A DNA stretch of 64,000 nucleotides from Patella vulgata (Eukaryota; Mollusca; Gastropoda; Patellidae): assembly GCF_932274485.2 (NCBI RefSeq), contig NC_065879.2, forward strand, positions 35,644,436 to 35,708,435, given 5' to 3'. The position numbers and the translations under genes were made by a program. The notes under the pieces were generated by a model. It worked only from the letters and a program-made list of their open reading frames with translations, was not told the DNA's origin and made no database searches. Every line of letters starts with the position of its first letter. Within the stretch, counting starts at the first letter, position 1. Shown here piece after piece: positions 47,487-58,339 of this stretch.

Positions 47487-47562
47487 AATAATTCGCTTGC
47501 GCGTTGTTTTTTTTTTAGCAGTGTGAGGAAACCGGAGGACCCGAAGAAAACCCACGGATTGT
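47487..47562 (-). mobile_element. SINE family A fragment
   Basis: The plus strand shows caataattcgcttgcgcgtt, a T run, then gtgtgaggaaaccggaggac and ccgaagaaaacccacgg. It stops abruptly where the next element begins. Confidence 0.65.
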
Positions 47563-48160
47563 GGCCAGCGCTAAGTGTTTTAACACTAGATCTAGTGTTT
47601 TAGTCCAAATTTAGTGTCCTAGTGAATGATTTTGAAAAAAAAACCTACAAATCTAGTGTTTTTATATTAGAAAGTTTTTTTAATCATTTATTTCGATTTT
47701 TAGAAAAAAATCAAGGCTAATAAATCATTTATGTTCGGCTATTTTTAATAAATAAATCCAGAGTACCAAGTAGGCCTATCCTAGAGAATAATATAATCTT
47801 TTTTCTAAAGTTTTAGCGATAGTGTAGATTAAATCGTTTGTAGGCATAGATATTCTTACGTATTTTAAAATTTGTGTTTTATTTAGATTAATAAATCTAG
47901 ATAACTAGATTTTCTAAGCCTTCGTTGAGGAGGACTGAAGGTATGGAGGAATCTGAACCTTCAAAACCAAAATGGTATCGGCAAGCTTTTTGCAAATCTT
48001 GGTTGCAAGACAAAGAATTTTCAGACTGGCTTGTGCAGACTTCTGATGGGAAACCAGCTTGTAAAATTTGTGATTTTCGCTTTAAAGATGCTAACAAAGG
48101 CGGTCTTCAACGTCATATGAAGACCGAGAAACATATAATGACACATCCAATGACTTAAGT
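47563..48160 (+). mobile_element. 5' part of a hAT-like element (candidate)
   Basis: From gtggccagcgctaagtgttt there are repeated ctagtgttt motifs in short inverted and direct copies (tttaacactagatctagtgt). These look like subterminal repeats. The BED-like zinc-finger frame follows at 47925. I found no right end, so the element is probably truncated. Superfamily is inferred from the zinc finger only. Confidence 0.4.
47925..48158 (+). CDS. BED/C2H2-type zinc-finger N-terminus
   Basis: The 77-codon frame begins MRRTEGMEESEPSKPKWYRQ. An in-frame ATG at 47943 (MEESEP) is an alternative start. It contains FCKSWLQDKEFSDWLVQ, then DGKPACKICDFRFKDA and GGLQRHMKTEKH. The pattern C-x2-C...H-x4-H matches the single zinc finger found at the N-terminus of hAT-like and ZNF/BED proteins. 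The frame stops soon after the finger (THPMT), so the dimerisation and transposase domains are missing. It may be a broken transposase or the first exon of a domesticated gene. Confidence 0.5.
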   Translation: MRRTEGMEESEPSKPKWYRQAFCKSWLQDKEFSDWLVQTSDGKPACKICDFRFKDANKGGLQRHMKTEKHIMTHPMT

Positions 48161-49070
48161 GAAATTGATCCATCAGACGTATCTATTCATTGCCATTTGA
48201 ATGAGTTAGTTGTTGGAGGTCGCTGTTGTGCTGAACTGAGAGGGTCTTTTCCAATGTAAACATGTACAAGTTGATAAACTTTATGAAGAGTTAGACGTAC
48301 AATTCTTTCTGAGATAAAAATGACGGAAAAAGACGCGGGTAGTGGATAATCCGAGAATTTAATTAGGATTCGATATTTGTAATAAATAGTAAGCGATTAA
48401 AGACAACGTCGTCTTATGTATGCAATGAATTCTCCTCTGACTCCCAAGACGTGACGTAAACGTGACCTGGTTTGATCGAATTTTTTTAGCAGGGCATTCC
48501 TTCGCAATTACAATGTTTTAGAAGGATTTGAAGCATAATTAAGACAAATTAATTAGTTTGAATATGTTTTTGGTCCATATATACCATTAAATCACCCAGT
48601 TTGTACGCGGGAACCCATCTTTAACATTGTAAATTTATTTTATTCTTAACACTTAAGACTTGGTAAGGTTTTTGTGCTTTTTTGTTCTGATAGATAAGTG
48701 TGATTATTGATTATGTCTATAAAACACGACGCAAGCTTTCTTAAATATATTTGGAAGGTAGCCTATGTTTCTTTTTTTTTACCTTACTATAATATGAAAA
48801 TTATTTGGTAGAAATACAATGATTTTAGGTCTATATTATATTTGTTTGTTTCGATGGTTATTAATTTATTGTTGACTAAGCAAGGAATTGGTTCAATCGG
48901 GCGACGTCTTTCTTATCTAGATCTACTTAGCTAGATTGTTTTTTTAGTAGGATAGGCGATAGACTTTGACTAACGGCGGGGTTTAGGCCTACTATTTCAA
49001 GAAAATCGCCATTGTAACACAAACATGTAGCGTAGTGCATGTTACCTACCTTTTACGTTACACAAAAGTT
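48161..49070. other. Non-coding stretch
   Basis: No gene or repeat is recognised downstream of the zinc-finger frame. Confidence 0.4.
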
Positions 49071-50390
49071 GTTTGTGGACTCTCTACGGGTCACAATTCT
49101 TATCCGATTTTGACGAAACTTGAAATGTAGGTTTATCCCCGAAAGATCTCAGCTGCTTGCGATATTGGCGTGTGTGGGATCGAAACTTCATGGATTATGG
49201 CCCCTGATTGTACGAATAATCACGTCTTTAGCTTGTGGACCCTATAGAGGTCACAGTTTTGAACCAATTTTGATGAAACTAGACATGCATGTTTATAACC
49301 CAACGATCTTGGTTCCTTTCGATATTTGCGCCCATCGGAACGTAACTTCCTGAATTATGGCCCCTGATTGTGCGAAAAATCGCCCTTTTTAGCTTGTGGT
49401 TCCTCTGGAGTTCACAATTATTATCCGATTTGAAAAAAAAAAGTTTGATTATATCACCGTTACACCGTAGGGAAGGTTGAGTTCGAATTTCGTGAAAATC
49501 GAACCAAAATTGCCAGAAAAATGGCCGCCGCTTGAACGCGAATAGTGTAAAAAATATGGTATATCCAGGTTGTGGACATGAAACTTGAAATGCATGTTTA
49601 TAACATAAAGATCTTGGTTCCTTTCGATATTGTCGCATATCGGATCGTAACTTCCTGAATTATGGCCTCTGATTATAAGAAAAATCGCCTTTTTTAGCTT
49701 GTGGTCCCTCTGAAGGTCAGTTATTATCTGATTTTAAAAATCGTTTGAATATATCACCGTAACACCATAATAAAGGTTGAGTTCGAATTTCATGAAAATT
49801 GGACCCAAAACTGCCGGACAAAATCGCCGCCGCTTGTACGCGAATAGTATAAAAAAGAATATGGTATATCAAGGTTGTAGAGGTCACAATTTTAATCTGA
49901 TTTTGATGAAACTTGAAATGCATGTTTATAACCCAAAGATCTTGGTTCCTTTCGATATTTGCGCATATCAGATCTTAACTTCCTGAATTAAGTCACTGAT
50001 TGTACGCAAAATCGCCTATTTTAGCTTGTGGTCCTTCTGGATGTCACAATTATTATCCGATTTAAAAAAACAACGTTTGATTATATCACCGTTACACCAT
50101 AATGAAGGTTGAGTTCGAATTTCGTGAAAATCGGACCAAAACTGTTGGACGAAATGGCCGCCGCTTGTACGCGAATAGTGTAAAAGAATGGTATATCAAG
50201 GTTGTGGACCCTGTATACATGTAGATCACAATATTAATCCGATTTTGATGGAACTTGACATGCACGTTTATAACCCAAAGATCTTTGTTCCTTTCGATAT
50301 CAGCGCATATCGAATTGTAACTTCCTGAATTATGGCCCCCGATTTTTTAGCTTGTTCTCTATCCATCTCTCGAAAATGTGGGCGTATCCT
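49070..50390. repeat. Tandem repeats, ~160 and ~320 bp periodicity
   Basis: Each unit contains tagcttgtggtccctctgga, ttattatccgattt, atatcaccgttacacc, ggttgagttcgaatttcgtg and gccgccgcttg. Next come tggtatatcaaggttgtgga, gatgaaacttgaaatgcatg, cccaaagatcttggttcctt and cttcctgaattatggcccc. About four units are visible from 49231 to 50350. A partial unit precedes them from about 49070. Confidence 0.75.
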
Positions 50391-50479
50391 GCCTTGCAGC
50401 CGCTGGTTATAGCTAAAATAGTGGTTTATTTTAACTCAGATCTTGTGTTATGGGAAAATTGTCACTGGTTATCCTCTCC

Positions 50480-50612
50480 ACGAGGTTAGACAGGCGACCC
50501 TACTCCTTGTCACGTGCAAGCGGGGAATCGAAACCACGCCAGTTGACTCAGTGACAGACCTTATGGTACAACGCGCACGCACTAACCATTTGACCATCCA
50601 AACCCCCTGAAG
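50480..50612 (-). mobile_element. SINE family A, head half
   Basis: The plus strand runs from cacgaggttagacaggcgac to gcactaaccatttgaccatc, i.e. the tRNA-like head on the minus strand. The 3' half is missing. Confidence 0.7.
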
Positions 50613-50660
50613 TGAAATGAAATGAAATGAAATGGGGTTTAACGTCCCATTGAATGATTA
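50613..50660 (-). mobile_element. SINE family B tail fragment
   Basis: AAATG repeats are followed by ggggtttaacgtcccattga, the complement of a family tail, directly abutting the family A fragment. Confidence 0.5.
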
Positions 50661-51073
50661 CAAGTCAACCAAACCAAACTGGGAGGGCATGTGACCTCTT
50701 TATCTACATCAACAGAAAGCCGAAAGGTATAATTCCAGTCAAACCTCACCTTACAGGGTTAAGTCTCGTTTAACTTCCATATTATACCTTGCTGTTTGAC
50801 TATCGAATAAGAGGCCCCATGATAGAATCAACATTGTAATCATGAACCAAGCAAGAATTATTTTAAAAAACATGTAAATAATACAACTTACACCAATCTC
50901 TAAATATTAAAGTTCCAAAATCAAGCTCTAAACATTGAACTTCCAAAATTAATGAAGTTAAAGTTTTGTTATTTAATATTTCCTAAATGTTGATTTCTTA
51001 GCCCTTCCTGCAAATTCCAGTATGGAAGAAATAGGTACCTTAGCCCGGGCAGCGGCGCTGGTTGGTGAAGAAT

Positions 51074-51466
51074 GCACACTATGGGGTACAAGTAGTGAAA
51101 AATCAATACACGATCGAACAAGAATCTTTATTATCCACCGAGATAAAGAGTGTTCTCAGAAACCAGATTGTCCGGCTTAACATAACTTATAAACAAACTG
51201 TTAGCTGAATTTGAACGTAGACTCTCTGTTCTAGCTAAGTATTCCTTCAAAACAGAGAGTATACACAGTCTTATATCTGGAGCATAAAATGTAGCACTAT
51301 TTTAGCGATAACAGAATATCAGTTTCGTACATATAGGTTTTTTTTACATCAGAACAGAATATCAAACAACTACATAAATAGAACAGGAACATATATTAAA
51401 CAGAAACTAGACTTACGACAGGAACGCACCAGGACGGTACATAACTATATTAATCCACCATTCCGC
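51074..51466 (-). mobile_element. Candidate LTR of the BEL/Pao fossil
   Basis: Read on the minus strand, a purine-rich tract (cagaggggcggaa) is followed by tggtggattaatatag at 51466. A candidate polyadenylation signal (aataaag) lies near 51130. This is compatible with a 3' LTR downstream of the pol remnant, but I could not identify its 5' partner. Confidence 0.3.
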
Positions 51467-51725
51467 CCCTCTGCCAAGACAGCGGCTGAACTCGGGTGAG
51501 TCCATGCACACGTACAATCTCCCCCCCCCCCCCAGCTCGTCTCTGCTCATCTCCGCTCGTCTGTCTGTCAGCAAACTCCTTGTTATATAGCGTCCGGCAA
51601 TGGATTAGACTCATAATCATATATGGAATTGTCTTCTTATCACGTCATGGTGTGATTACCGACCAGTGCGTATTTCTTTGAAGTCATGCCGAGTGTTGTA
51701 CACAGATCATGTGTAACTTGTTAAG

Positions 51726-52020
51726 GAGAGAGAGAAAGATGGGGTTTAACGTCCACTCGACACAAACTAGGTCATTTCGGGACTAACATATGGTTTAATT
51801 TTATTTCAACAACTCGCTTGTGCGTAGGGGTCTTTAGCAGTGGGAGGAAACCGAGGACCCGGAGAAAACCCACGAGGTTGGACAGGCGACCCTACTCCTT
51901 GTCACGTACAACCGGGGATTCGAAACCACGCCAGTCGACTCAATGACAGACTTTATGATACAGCGCGTACACGGTAACCATTCAGCCATTCAGCCATCCA
52001 TCCCCCCCCCCCAACTTGTA
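51726..52020 (-). mobile_element. SINE family A, near full length, with target-site duplication
   Basis: The plus strand starts with a GA run and atggggtttaacgtccactc. It ends ggtaaccattcagccattca, then C-rich sequence. It is flanked by aacttgttaagga and aacttgtaaagga, an almost perfect 13 bp target duplication. Confidence 0.85.
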
Positions 52021-52512
52021 AAGGACATACTGAATTAATTACATGCTTAATTTCAACACAGAGAGTTCGTGACTTAATGCTGAACTCCGATTAGAAAACT
52101 ACACAAATAATTAAATAAAAAAAATACCGCCCTACATTTGTAGAACAAGCATGGCGATTGTACCGCGTACAAAAAAACAGAGGCAGGCCACGCCCACATC
52201 CAGAATATACCTTTTCAACCACACTGTAAACATCCGGATGGCAAAATTTCAACTACAAATTACCTCCTGACTGATTGACGTGTTTTCACTATCAGTTTAC
52301 TGACAATATTATTCAGCCGTTAGTCGACGAGGCTATTTTTTTCTCCTTACTCCATCATAATCTTGCTGTATAGATCCGCTTTGACTGGCGTCTTACACAA
52401 ATCTCTTCTCGGCAAGAGAATAGTTATCTGGTAATAAAACTGGATCTGTTTTCCATGGCAGAGCAATGACGTACTGATTACCCTCCCTTCAAACATCTCC
52501 ATCGCTTTCAGG

Positions 52513-52525
52513 AGAGATAACTCCT

Positions 52526-52565
<40 letters not shown>

Positions 52566-52825
52566 GGTTTAACGTCCACTCGACACAAACTAGGTCATTT
52601 CGGGACTAACATATGGTTTAATTTTATTTCAACAACTCGCTTGTGCGTAGGGGTCTTTAGCAGTGGGAGGAAACCGAGGACCCGGAGAAAACCCACGAGG
52701 TTGGACAGGCGACCCTACTCCTTGTCACGTACAACCGGGGATTCGAAACCACGCCAGTCGACTTTATGATACAGCGCGCGCACGCTAACCATTCAGCCAT
52801 CCAACCCCCCCCCCCAACTCCTTTT
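52513..52825 (-). mobile_element. SINE family A inserted in the BEL/Pao fossil (pol)
   Basis: The plus strand has a long (GA)n tract (about 52530-52560), atggggtttaacgtccactc and the full body. It ends gctaaccattcagccatcca with a C run. The 13 bp aactccttttgag occurs on both sides, a clean target duplication. Confidence 0.85.
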
Positions 52826-54979
52826 GAGCAAACACAGTCTGGCACTTGAATTCCCAAGGTTTCGAATTGGTAAAACTTCGACCTTCTCCATAAAGGAAAT
52901 GGAATAAATTGATGGGGTATGTCTGCTATTGTCAGTGCCAATGACATGCCAACCTAAGCGTGTCCGTCTTGCTACGGGTTCGAAAAGTGCGCCTTGTCTT
53001 GTCGCATATCCTAAATGCAAGTGGCTGTACTGGACGCCAAGAATCAAATCGACTGTACCGCCGTCATAATTTATGTGGATGTCACCGAGGTGTCTAAATG
53101 ATTTCAGCCAAATTTCGTCCAGTGGCAAGACGTTGATGATAGTTTTGTCGATCATGGGCCTCGACAGCGAATTCTTCGCCTCCATTAATTGGTGATAGCC
53201 AAAACTTGACTCTCCTGTTGTTTCGCTGAGAAATGTGGTCACCGCCTACAACTGCTATGTCGACCTGTTCTACTCTTCCTTGAATACCTAGCTTATGGGC
53301 AAATTCCTTTCTGATGACATTTGTCCCAGCTCCACTATCAATAAGAACATTTCCTTGCAAATGTTTTCCATTGCCAGACCGAAATCTAACTGTAGTGACT
53401 GGTAGGGTATAACTCGGTCAAGCATCGACACTCCACTTGCCACCGGTGGATCTATGTGAAAGAGTTTGTGATGAGTTCTGATACAACCATTTACATCACA
53501 CCGTTTTTTATGTCTGCATATGTTTTATGGCCAGCGTACAGACACAAGAAACACAAGTTATTAGTCTTCGCAGCATCTACTCTACCTTCAATGTTCAATT
53601 TTAAATTTGGGGCAGTCAGAAACTCTGTGATTGTCATAACAAATTGAACACCTCAGACTTTGTAGATCGCGTTGTGTTCATCCAACAGCTCTTGGAAAAT
53701 TACTTCTTTTACTCTCAGTCTTCATTTGTTTATTAATGTCACCAAAGTCGGGATCAAACATGACTCTAACTCACTCTCTAATGAAGTTACTGATGATTTC
53801 GATATCTGGCGTATATCCCTTGTCTATTATTTCTCCTGCTGTCATCTTCTAACTATCTATTAAAGGATCAGACAATCTTTTCACAATAATTCTTAATGTT
53901 TCAATCATATTCAGGTCAGCCATATAATCTAATTGTTTCTAAGGAAAGTTCACTTAACCCTATTCTGTCATTGATCATCACTTTATTTCCTCTAGTAAGT
54001 ATATTTATAAATGCACGTGCAATAACACTTCTCTGTCCAAACTCTTGTTTCAAAGTCCTGAGTGTCGTAGCGTACATGGTACCCTGTGAACCGATTCCAG
54101 TGAGTATGCATTTTCAATTGAATCATTCTGAGATTGTCTCTGCGCTATGGTTTATTATGAATCTGAATTCGAAATCTGTCGATAAATTCTACATAGTGCA
54201 GTGGAATTCCATCAAACTTGATCAACTGGACTGATGGGATATGCCTAGGGTATTGACAGATCTTGTATTTCTCCTAAAAGCGTAGTCTCTCTAAACTCAA
54301 TTAATTCATCGATCCATGTGTCGTATTTCTCCTAAAAGCGTAGTCTCTCTAAACTCAATTAATTCATCAATCCATGTGTCAACAGATGTTGTTGTGCGTA
54401 TAGACTGCTCACGTATGGAGGAAGTAGATTGATCATATGGAGAATCATGACATGTTGGACTGGATCGACTATGAATCACGAAGGGAGACGCTTGAGGCAG
54501 ATTCTGGGTGGATACTTGATCTGCGCTATATGATTATTATTCTCCGGTTACGATGGATTTATGGTTTCCAAAGTCTGACCAGCGATTGACTTTTCTTTTT
54601 TCTCTCTTTGATGCGCCTCGTCATTTCTTGGGACATTTCCACTTCTCTCTACTAACTCGATAGCTGAACCAGACATCTGTCGAAGTGGGTGAACGTTAGA
54701 CAAATAGTCTTCTAACAACTCTTCAATTTCAAAAATATCAATAACGAGATCATCATCCCACTTATCAAGTCGTGTAGCATCTGATACGAATTCATAGGGA
54801 TTAGAGTTCACTTCTCCGGCAACTTCAAAGTCTCTTTTAATCTCTGCCAATTCTTTCTTTAGTCTCCTGTGATTCGTATCGTTTCTCCGAATGGCTTTGC
54901 GAATTCTATTCGATGAGCGTGATATTCTTCCGCGAACTAATTTCCTCCTCTGTTTAAGTGTCGCCTCTGTCCTTTCTTG

Positions 54980-55262
54980 TCTATTTGTGTGTGAGAGAGA
55001 GAGGGACAAATGGGGTTTAACGTCCACTCGACACAAACTAGGTCATTTCGGGACCAACATATGGTTTAATTTTATTTCAATAATTCGCTTGTGCGTAGGG
55101 GTCTAGCAGTGGGAGGAAACCGGAGTACCCGGTTGGACAGGCGACCCTACTCCTTGTCACGTACAACCGGGGATTCGAAACCACGCCAGTTGACTCAATG
55201 ACAGGCCTTATGATACAGCGCGCACGTGCTAACCATTCGGCCATCCAAACCCCTTGTCCATT
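54980..55262 (-). mobile_element. SINE family A inserted in the BEL/Pao fossil (gag)
   Basis: It has a GA run, then acaaatggggtttaacgtcc, a body shortened near ctagcagtgg, and gctaaccattcggccatcca. On the minus strand the A box reads tggccgaatggttagcacg and the B box ggtttcgaatcccc. Target duplication tgtctatttgtg / tgtccatttgtg flanks it. Confidence 0.85.
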
Positions 55263-55562
55263 TGTGGCTTCTGTATCTTGTTCATTATGGACTATAACAT
55301 CAAACATTTGCTGGATTCCAGCTTTCTCTGTAGTTGTCGACATATCTCTTTGTTGAACTGTTTAATTCAGGGACCAATTAAGCTATAATCTCTTTCCTTC
55401 AGAAAATCGGTTTGAAACGTCAACAAATAACCGGTATAAATGCTTTTAACGCTTTATTTAATTTTCTATGATATACAAAGCGTTCTGAAATGTAAGATAA
55501 ACAAAGGCTCTCAGAAACTACCCATAAAAACGAATTTACATGGGAGAGACAACTCTTTAAAG

Positions 55563-55683
55563 CACTGCTAAAGACCCCTACGCGCAAGCTAATTATTGAA
55601 ATAAAATTAAACCATATGTTAGTCCCGAAATGACCTAGTTTGTGTCGAGTGGACGTTAAACCCCATTCCCCCCTCTCTCTCTC
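55563..55683 (+). mobile_element. SINE family A, 5'-truncated
   Basis: It has only the 3' half: ctaaagacccctacgcgcaa, then gtgtcgagtggacgttaaac, then cccattcccccctctctctctc. This is a typical 5'-truncated retrocopy. Confidence 0.75.
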
Positions 55684-56139
55684 ATTAAAATATAACATAA
55701 TAATTTAAGAATATTAAAATTGAATTTTAAATAGGCATATAACTTTTTCCAATAAACAGATTTGAGCCGTTGGTTGTTTTCCAAGATAAAATACCTTTGG
55801 CTCCAACGTTGACTCACCGTGTGCTTTTATGATTTTTGTTCTATTAATTAATGTAGGCTTTCATTTTTAAAAAATAAAATAATTAAAGCTATTCAAATTC
55901 TATTTAAATAGGCCTATAACATTTTTCAATAAACATTATTTGAGTTGATTGGTTTCTCTTTTTACAAACAAGTATAAACCAAAAACAACTTGAGAATGAA
56001 TATTTTGCATATTGCTCTGGGTGTCATGTAATGTTTTGACGGCCTTTATAGGCCCCCTAATGAAATTGTCCATTTTACACTACTGCACAAGAATATATTA
56101 AATTATTATAAATCTGAAGTTTGCTCTAGATATCCATGT

Positions 56140-57050
56140 TATTAGCATAGGCGTACGAGCCAGGGTGGCGGGGGGGGGGGGCAGCTGCCCCACTATTTTT
56201 CGGTCAATCTGACTTTTCGGGCAAAAGACAAAAGAAAGTGCCCGAAATCTAATAAAACGTTAATTGTACTTTTCTTTTAATTCAATACCACGAATTTGTA
56301 CTGAATTGACTATGGATTAACAAGTTTTGTCTTGAGCCACTTTACTTTGTGCGACATCGGGCATCGGTTATTATTTGTGAATGCAGCTGCAACAGTCCAA
56401 TTGGATGGTTGGAATTCAGGTCAGCATAGAGCGGGATTTCGGTTAAAAAACAATTGGACAATTTTGGACTTACTTAACTCACGGGCTGGATTAGCAGAAA
56501 AACACATTTGTGGTATTTTATTTTTCATAATTTTGTCCCGGGGGGGCGGGGCGAGACAATTGATTGTTTTTTGGGGGATTCGGGTCTGTCACCAAGGGTA
56601 CGCTATATTGCACCACAATGAAATTACTGTATTCACAAGTTGAAGTATCAGGAAAACGCGTTTGTGGCAGTTAAATTTTCAAAGTTTTCTTCCGACGGTC
56701 CGGTCTCCGTGGACTATAAACGATTGATTGATTGATTGAAATTCGAGTCAACCATCTTCATTGGGCTATATTAGATCACTTAAGTTGCTGTATTCAGTTG
56801 CTGGAATAGCAGGAAAACGCGTTTGCTGCCGTCAATGTTTCCAAAATTTACATGGGAGGGGGGGTCCGGGGGGGAGGGGTCCCTATCCGGTACGCTCCGC
56901 TCCTCCGCTCTCGCAGAAGACAGGCGCCACCGCCTGTACCCTGAAATATTTCGGGCATTGTGGGTTCTGCCCCCCCCCCCCCCTAACTATCATCGAGCCC
57001 GTACGTCTGTGGCCATTAGGTCTGATCTGTGTTTAGAGTTACTTTTATTT
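56140..57050. repeat. G-run-rich repeated region
   Basis: A phrase (tagcaggaaaacgcgtttg, then t.aa.ttt.caaa.ttt) occurs near 56494, 56650 and 56808, each followed by a G-rich run (up to ~12 G) or a poly-C. Open frames of 77-103 codons here follow the homopolymers and are not supported as genes. Confidence 0.5.
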
Positions 57051-57179
57051 TTGTGATTTTTTTGTCAACTGATTATTTAGAAATAGAAAATTTAATTTAT
57101 ACTGTGTACTATTATGGAATTATCTGCCATACAAACTGAAGTTAACCATACAGCATACTATTTGTATTATTACTCTGTG

Positions 57180-57741
57180 ATGTCACTAAACATGGCGGCT
57201 AAAGAAGACGTTTCGCAGTTGAACAGAAGAAAATGTAAACACCCGAGTGGTGGATAGGGTACCCAGAGTAGGTCCTATGCCGGGTGTTTTAATTTTAGGG
57301 ACAATTGAGGGATTAAAAGAATTCAGTATTCCTGAAGAAAAAGAGCTCAGTCTACGTCGCGTCGTCTGCTACGAGTACGATACGAGTCATCGTGATCGTC
57401 GAGTGCTAGGCCTAGTGCTATAAATGAACATTAAAGTGGACGCCTAGTGAGTGGACATACATTTGACGCTGCGTGAGGTGGTCAACCGTGACCAACTGAG
57501 TTTAACAATGTATTTTAACAAGTGCTTTCTGTGATCAAAATATGTGCATTTTCTTCTGGATTAAATTGGATTTATCATTATCATGGACGTAGCAGAATAA
57601 ACTCCTTAAAAGTTAAGTAACAAAATTAAAAGATTGATATTTAGAATACAATGTTTATATAGTGAAAAAATTTCAGCCCGACCAGTGTTGATTTTCTTTC
57701 TTCACAATTCACTCACGGCCAACGAATCTGGGCTTGTCATC
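57180..57741 (+). other. Probable LINE 5' region
   Basis: This segment leads directly into the ORF1 start and has higher CpG content than the surroundings (cgtcgcgtcgtctgctacga). Probably the 5' UTR/promoter of the LINE, but the 5' boundary is not defined. Confidence 0.35.
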
Positions 57742-58339
57742 ATGATCAACAATAAAAACGACGTTAATAATAAAAAGAAAACTAGTAAAAAGGTAAAATC
57801 TGACAATTCCAATAAACGAAAAAGAGCGGACGCTTCGGATTCTGATAACACAACAATCTCGTCTGACACTCCTAGTTTTCTAGACTCACTGTTAAAGGAT
57901 GAACAATCGCTTAAAACTTTTATTGTCGATCTCTTGAAAAACGAAACTGCGAAAGCACATTTACTATCTCAACTTCAGCCAGCTATTACGAATACCCTGG
58001 ACGAACGTATAACTCATCTAGAAAAAAAGATCGAAGATCTCGAACAATACTCTAGGCGTACATGTCTCAAGTTTAGTGGCATACCCGAAGTCGGACCAGG
58101 TGAAAGGTAAAACACAGATTATACAATTCTTGATATCATAAATTGTGAAATCACTGATCATCTAAATGTCCAACTGTCTTTACATGACCTTGGTAGAACG
58201 CATCGAGTTGGTCCGGTACGTCCAGGTTTTTGTCGTGACATTATAGTTCGGTTCATCAGCTATCAGTGCAGAGCCATGGTTTTTGGAAATAAAAAGCGCC
58301 TCAAGTTGAATAATAATTCAAGAAACTTCAAGATTTATA

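Larger units (their letters stand above)
52330..55345 (-). mobile_element. BEL/Pao LTR-retrotransposon fossil
   Basis: This is a broken element on the minus strand. In element order there is a gag-like N-terminal region (54548-55343), a region with a gag zinc-knuckle signature (near 53500), an aspartic protease-like region (53094-53360, LIDSGAGTNVIRKE) and a linker typical of BEL/Pao pol (52793-53242, with VDLILGVQYSHLHLGYAT and FEPVARRTRLGW). The start of the reverse transcriptase region (ALPWKTDP) lies at about 52400-52510. RNase H and integrase are not visible. It carries many breaks and two SINE insertions, and is therefore old relative to those SINEs. Confidence 0.75.

Noticed and set aside
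56332-57056. Open frames with glycine- and proline-rich stretches
   Set aside because: They follow G and C homopolymer runs within a repeated non-coding phrase, and no domain is visible.
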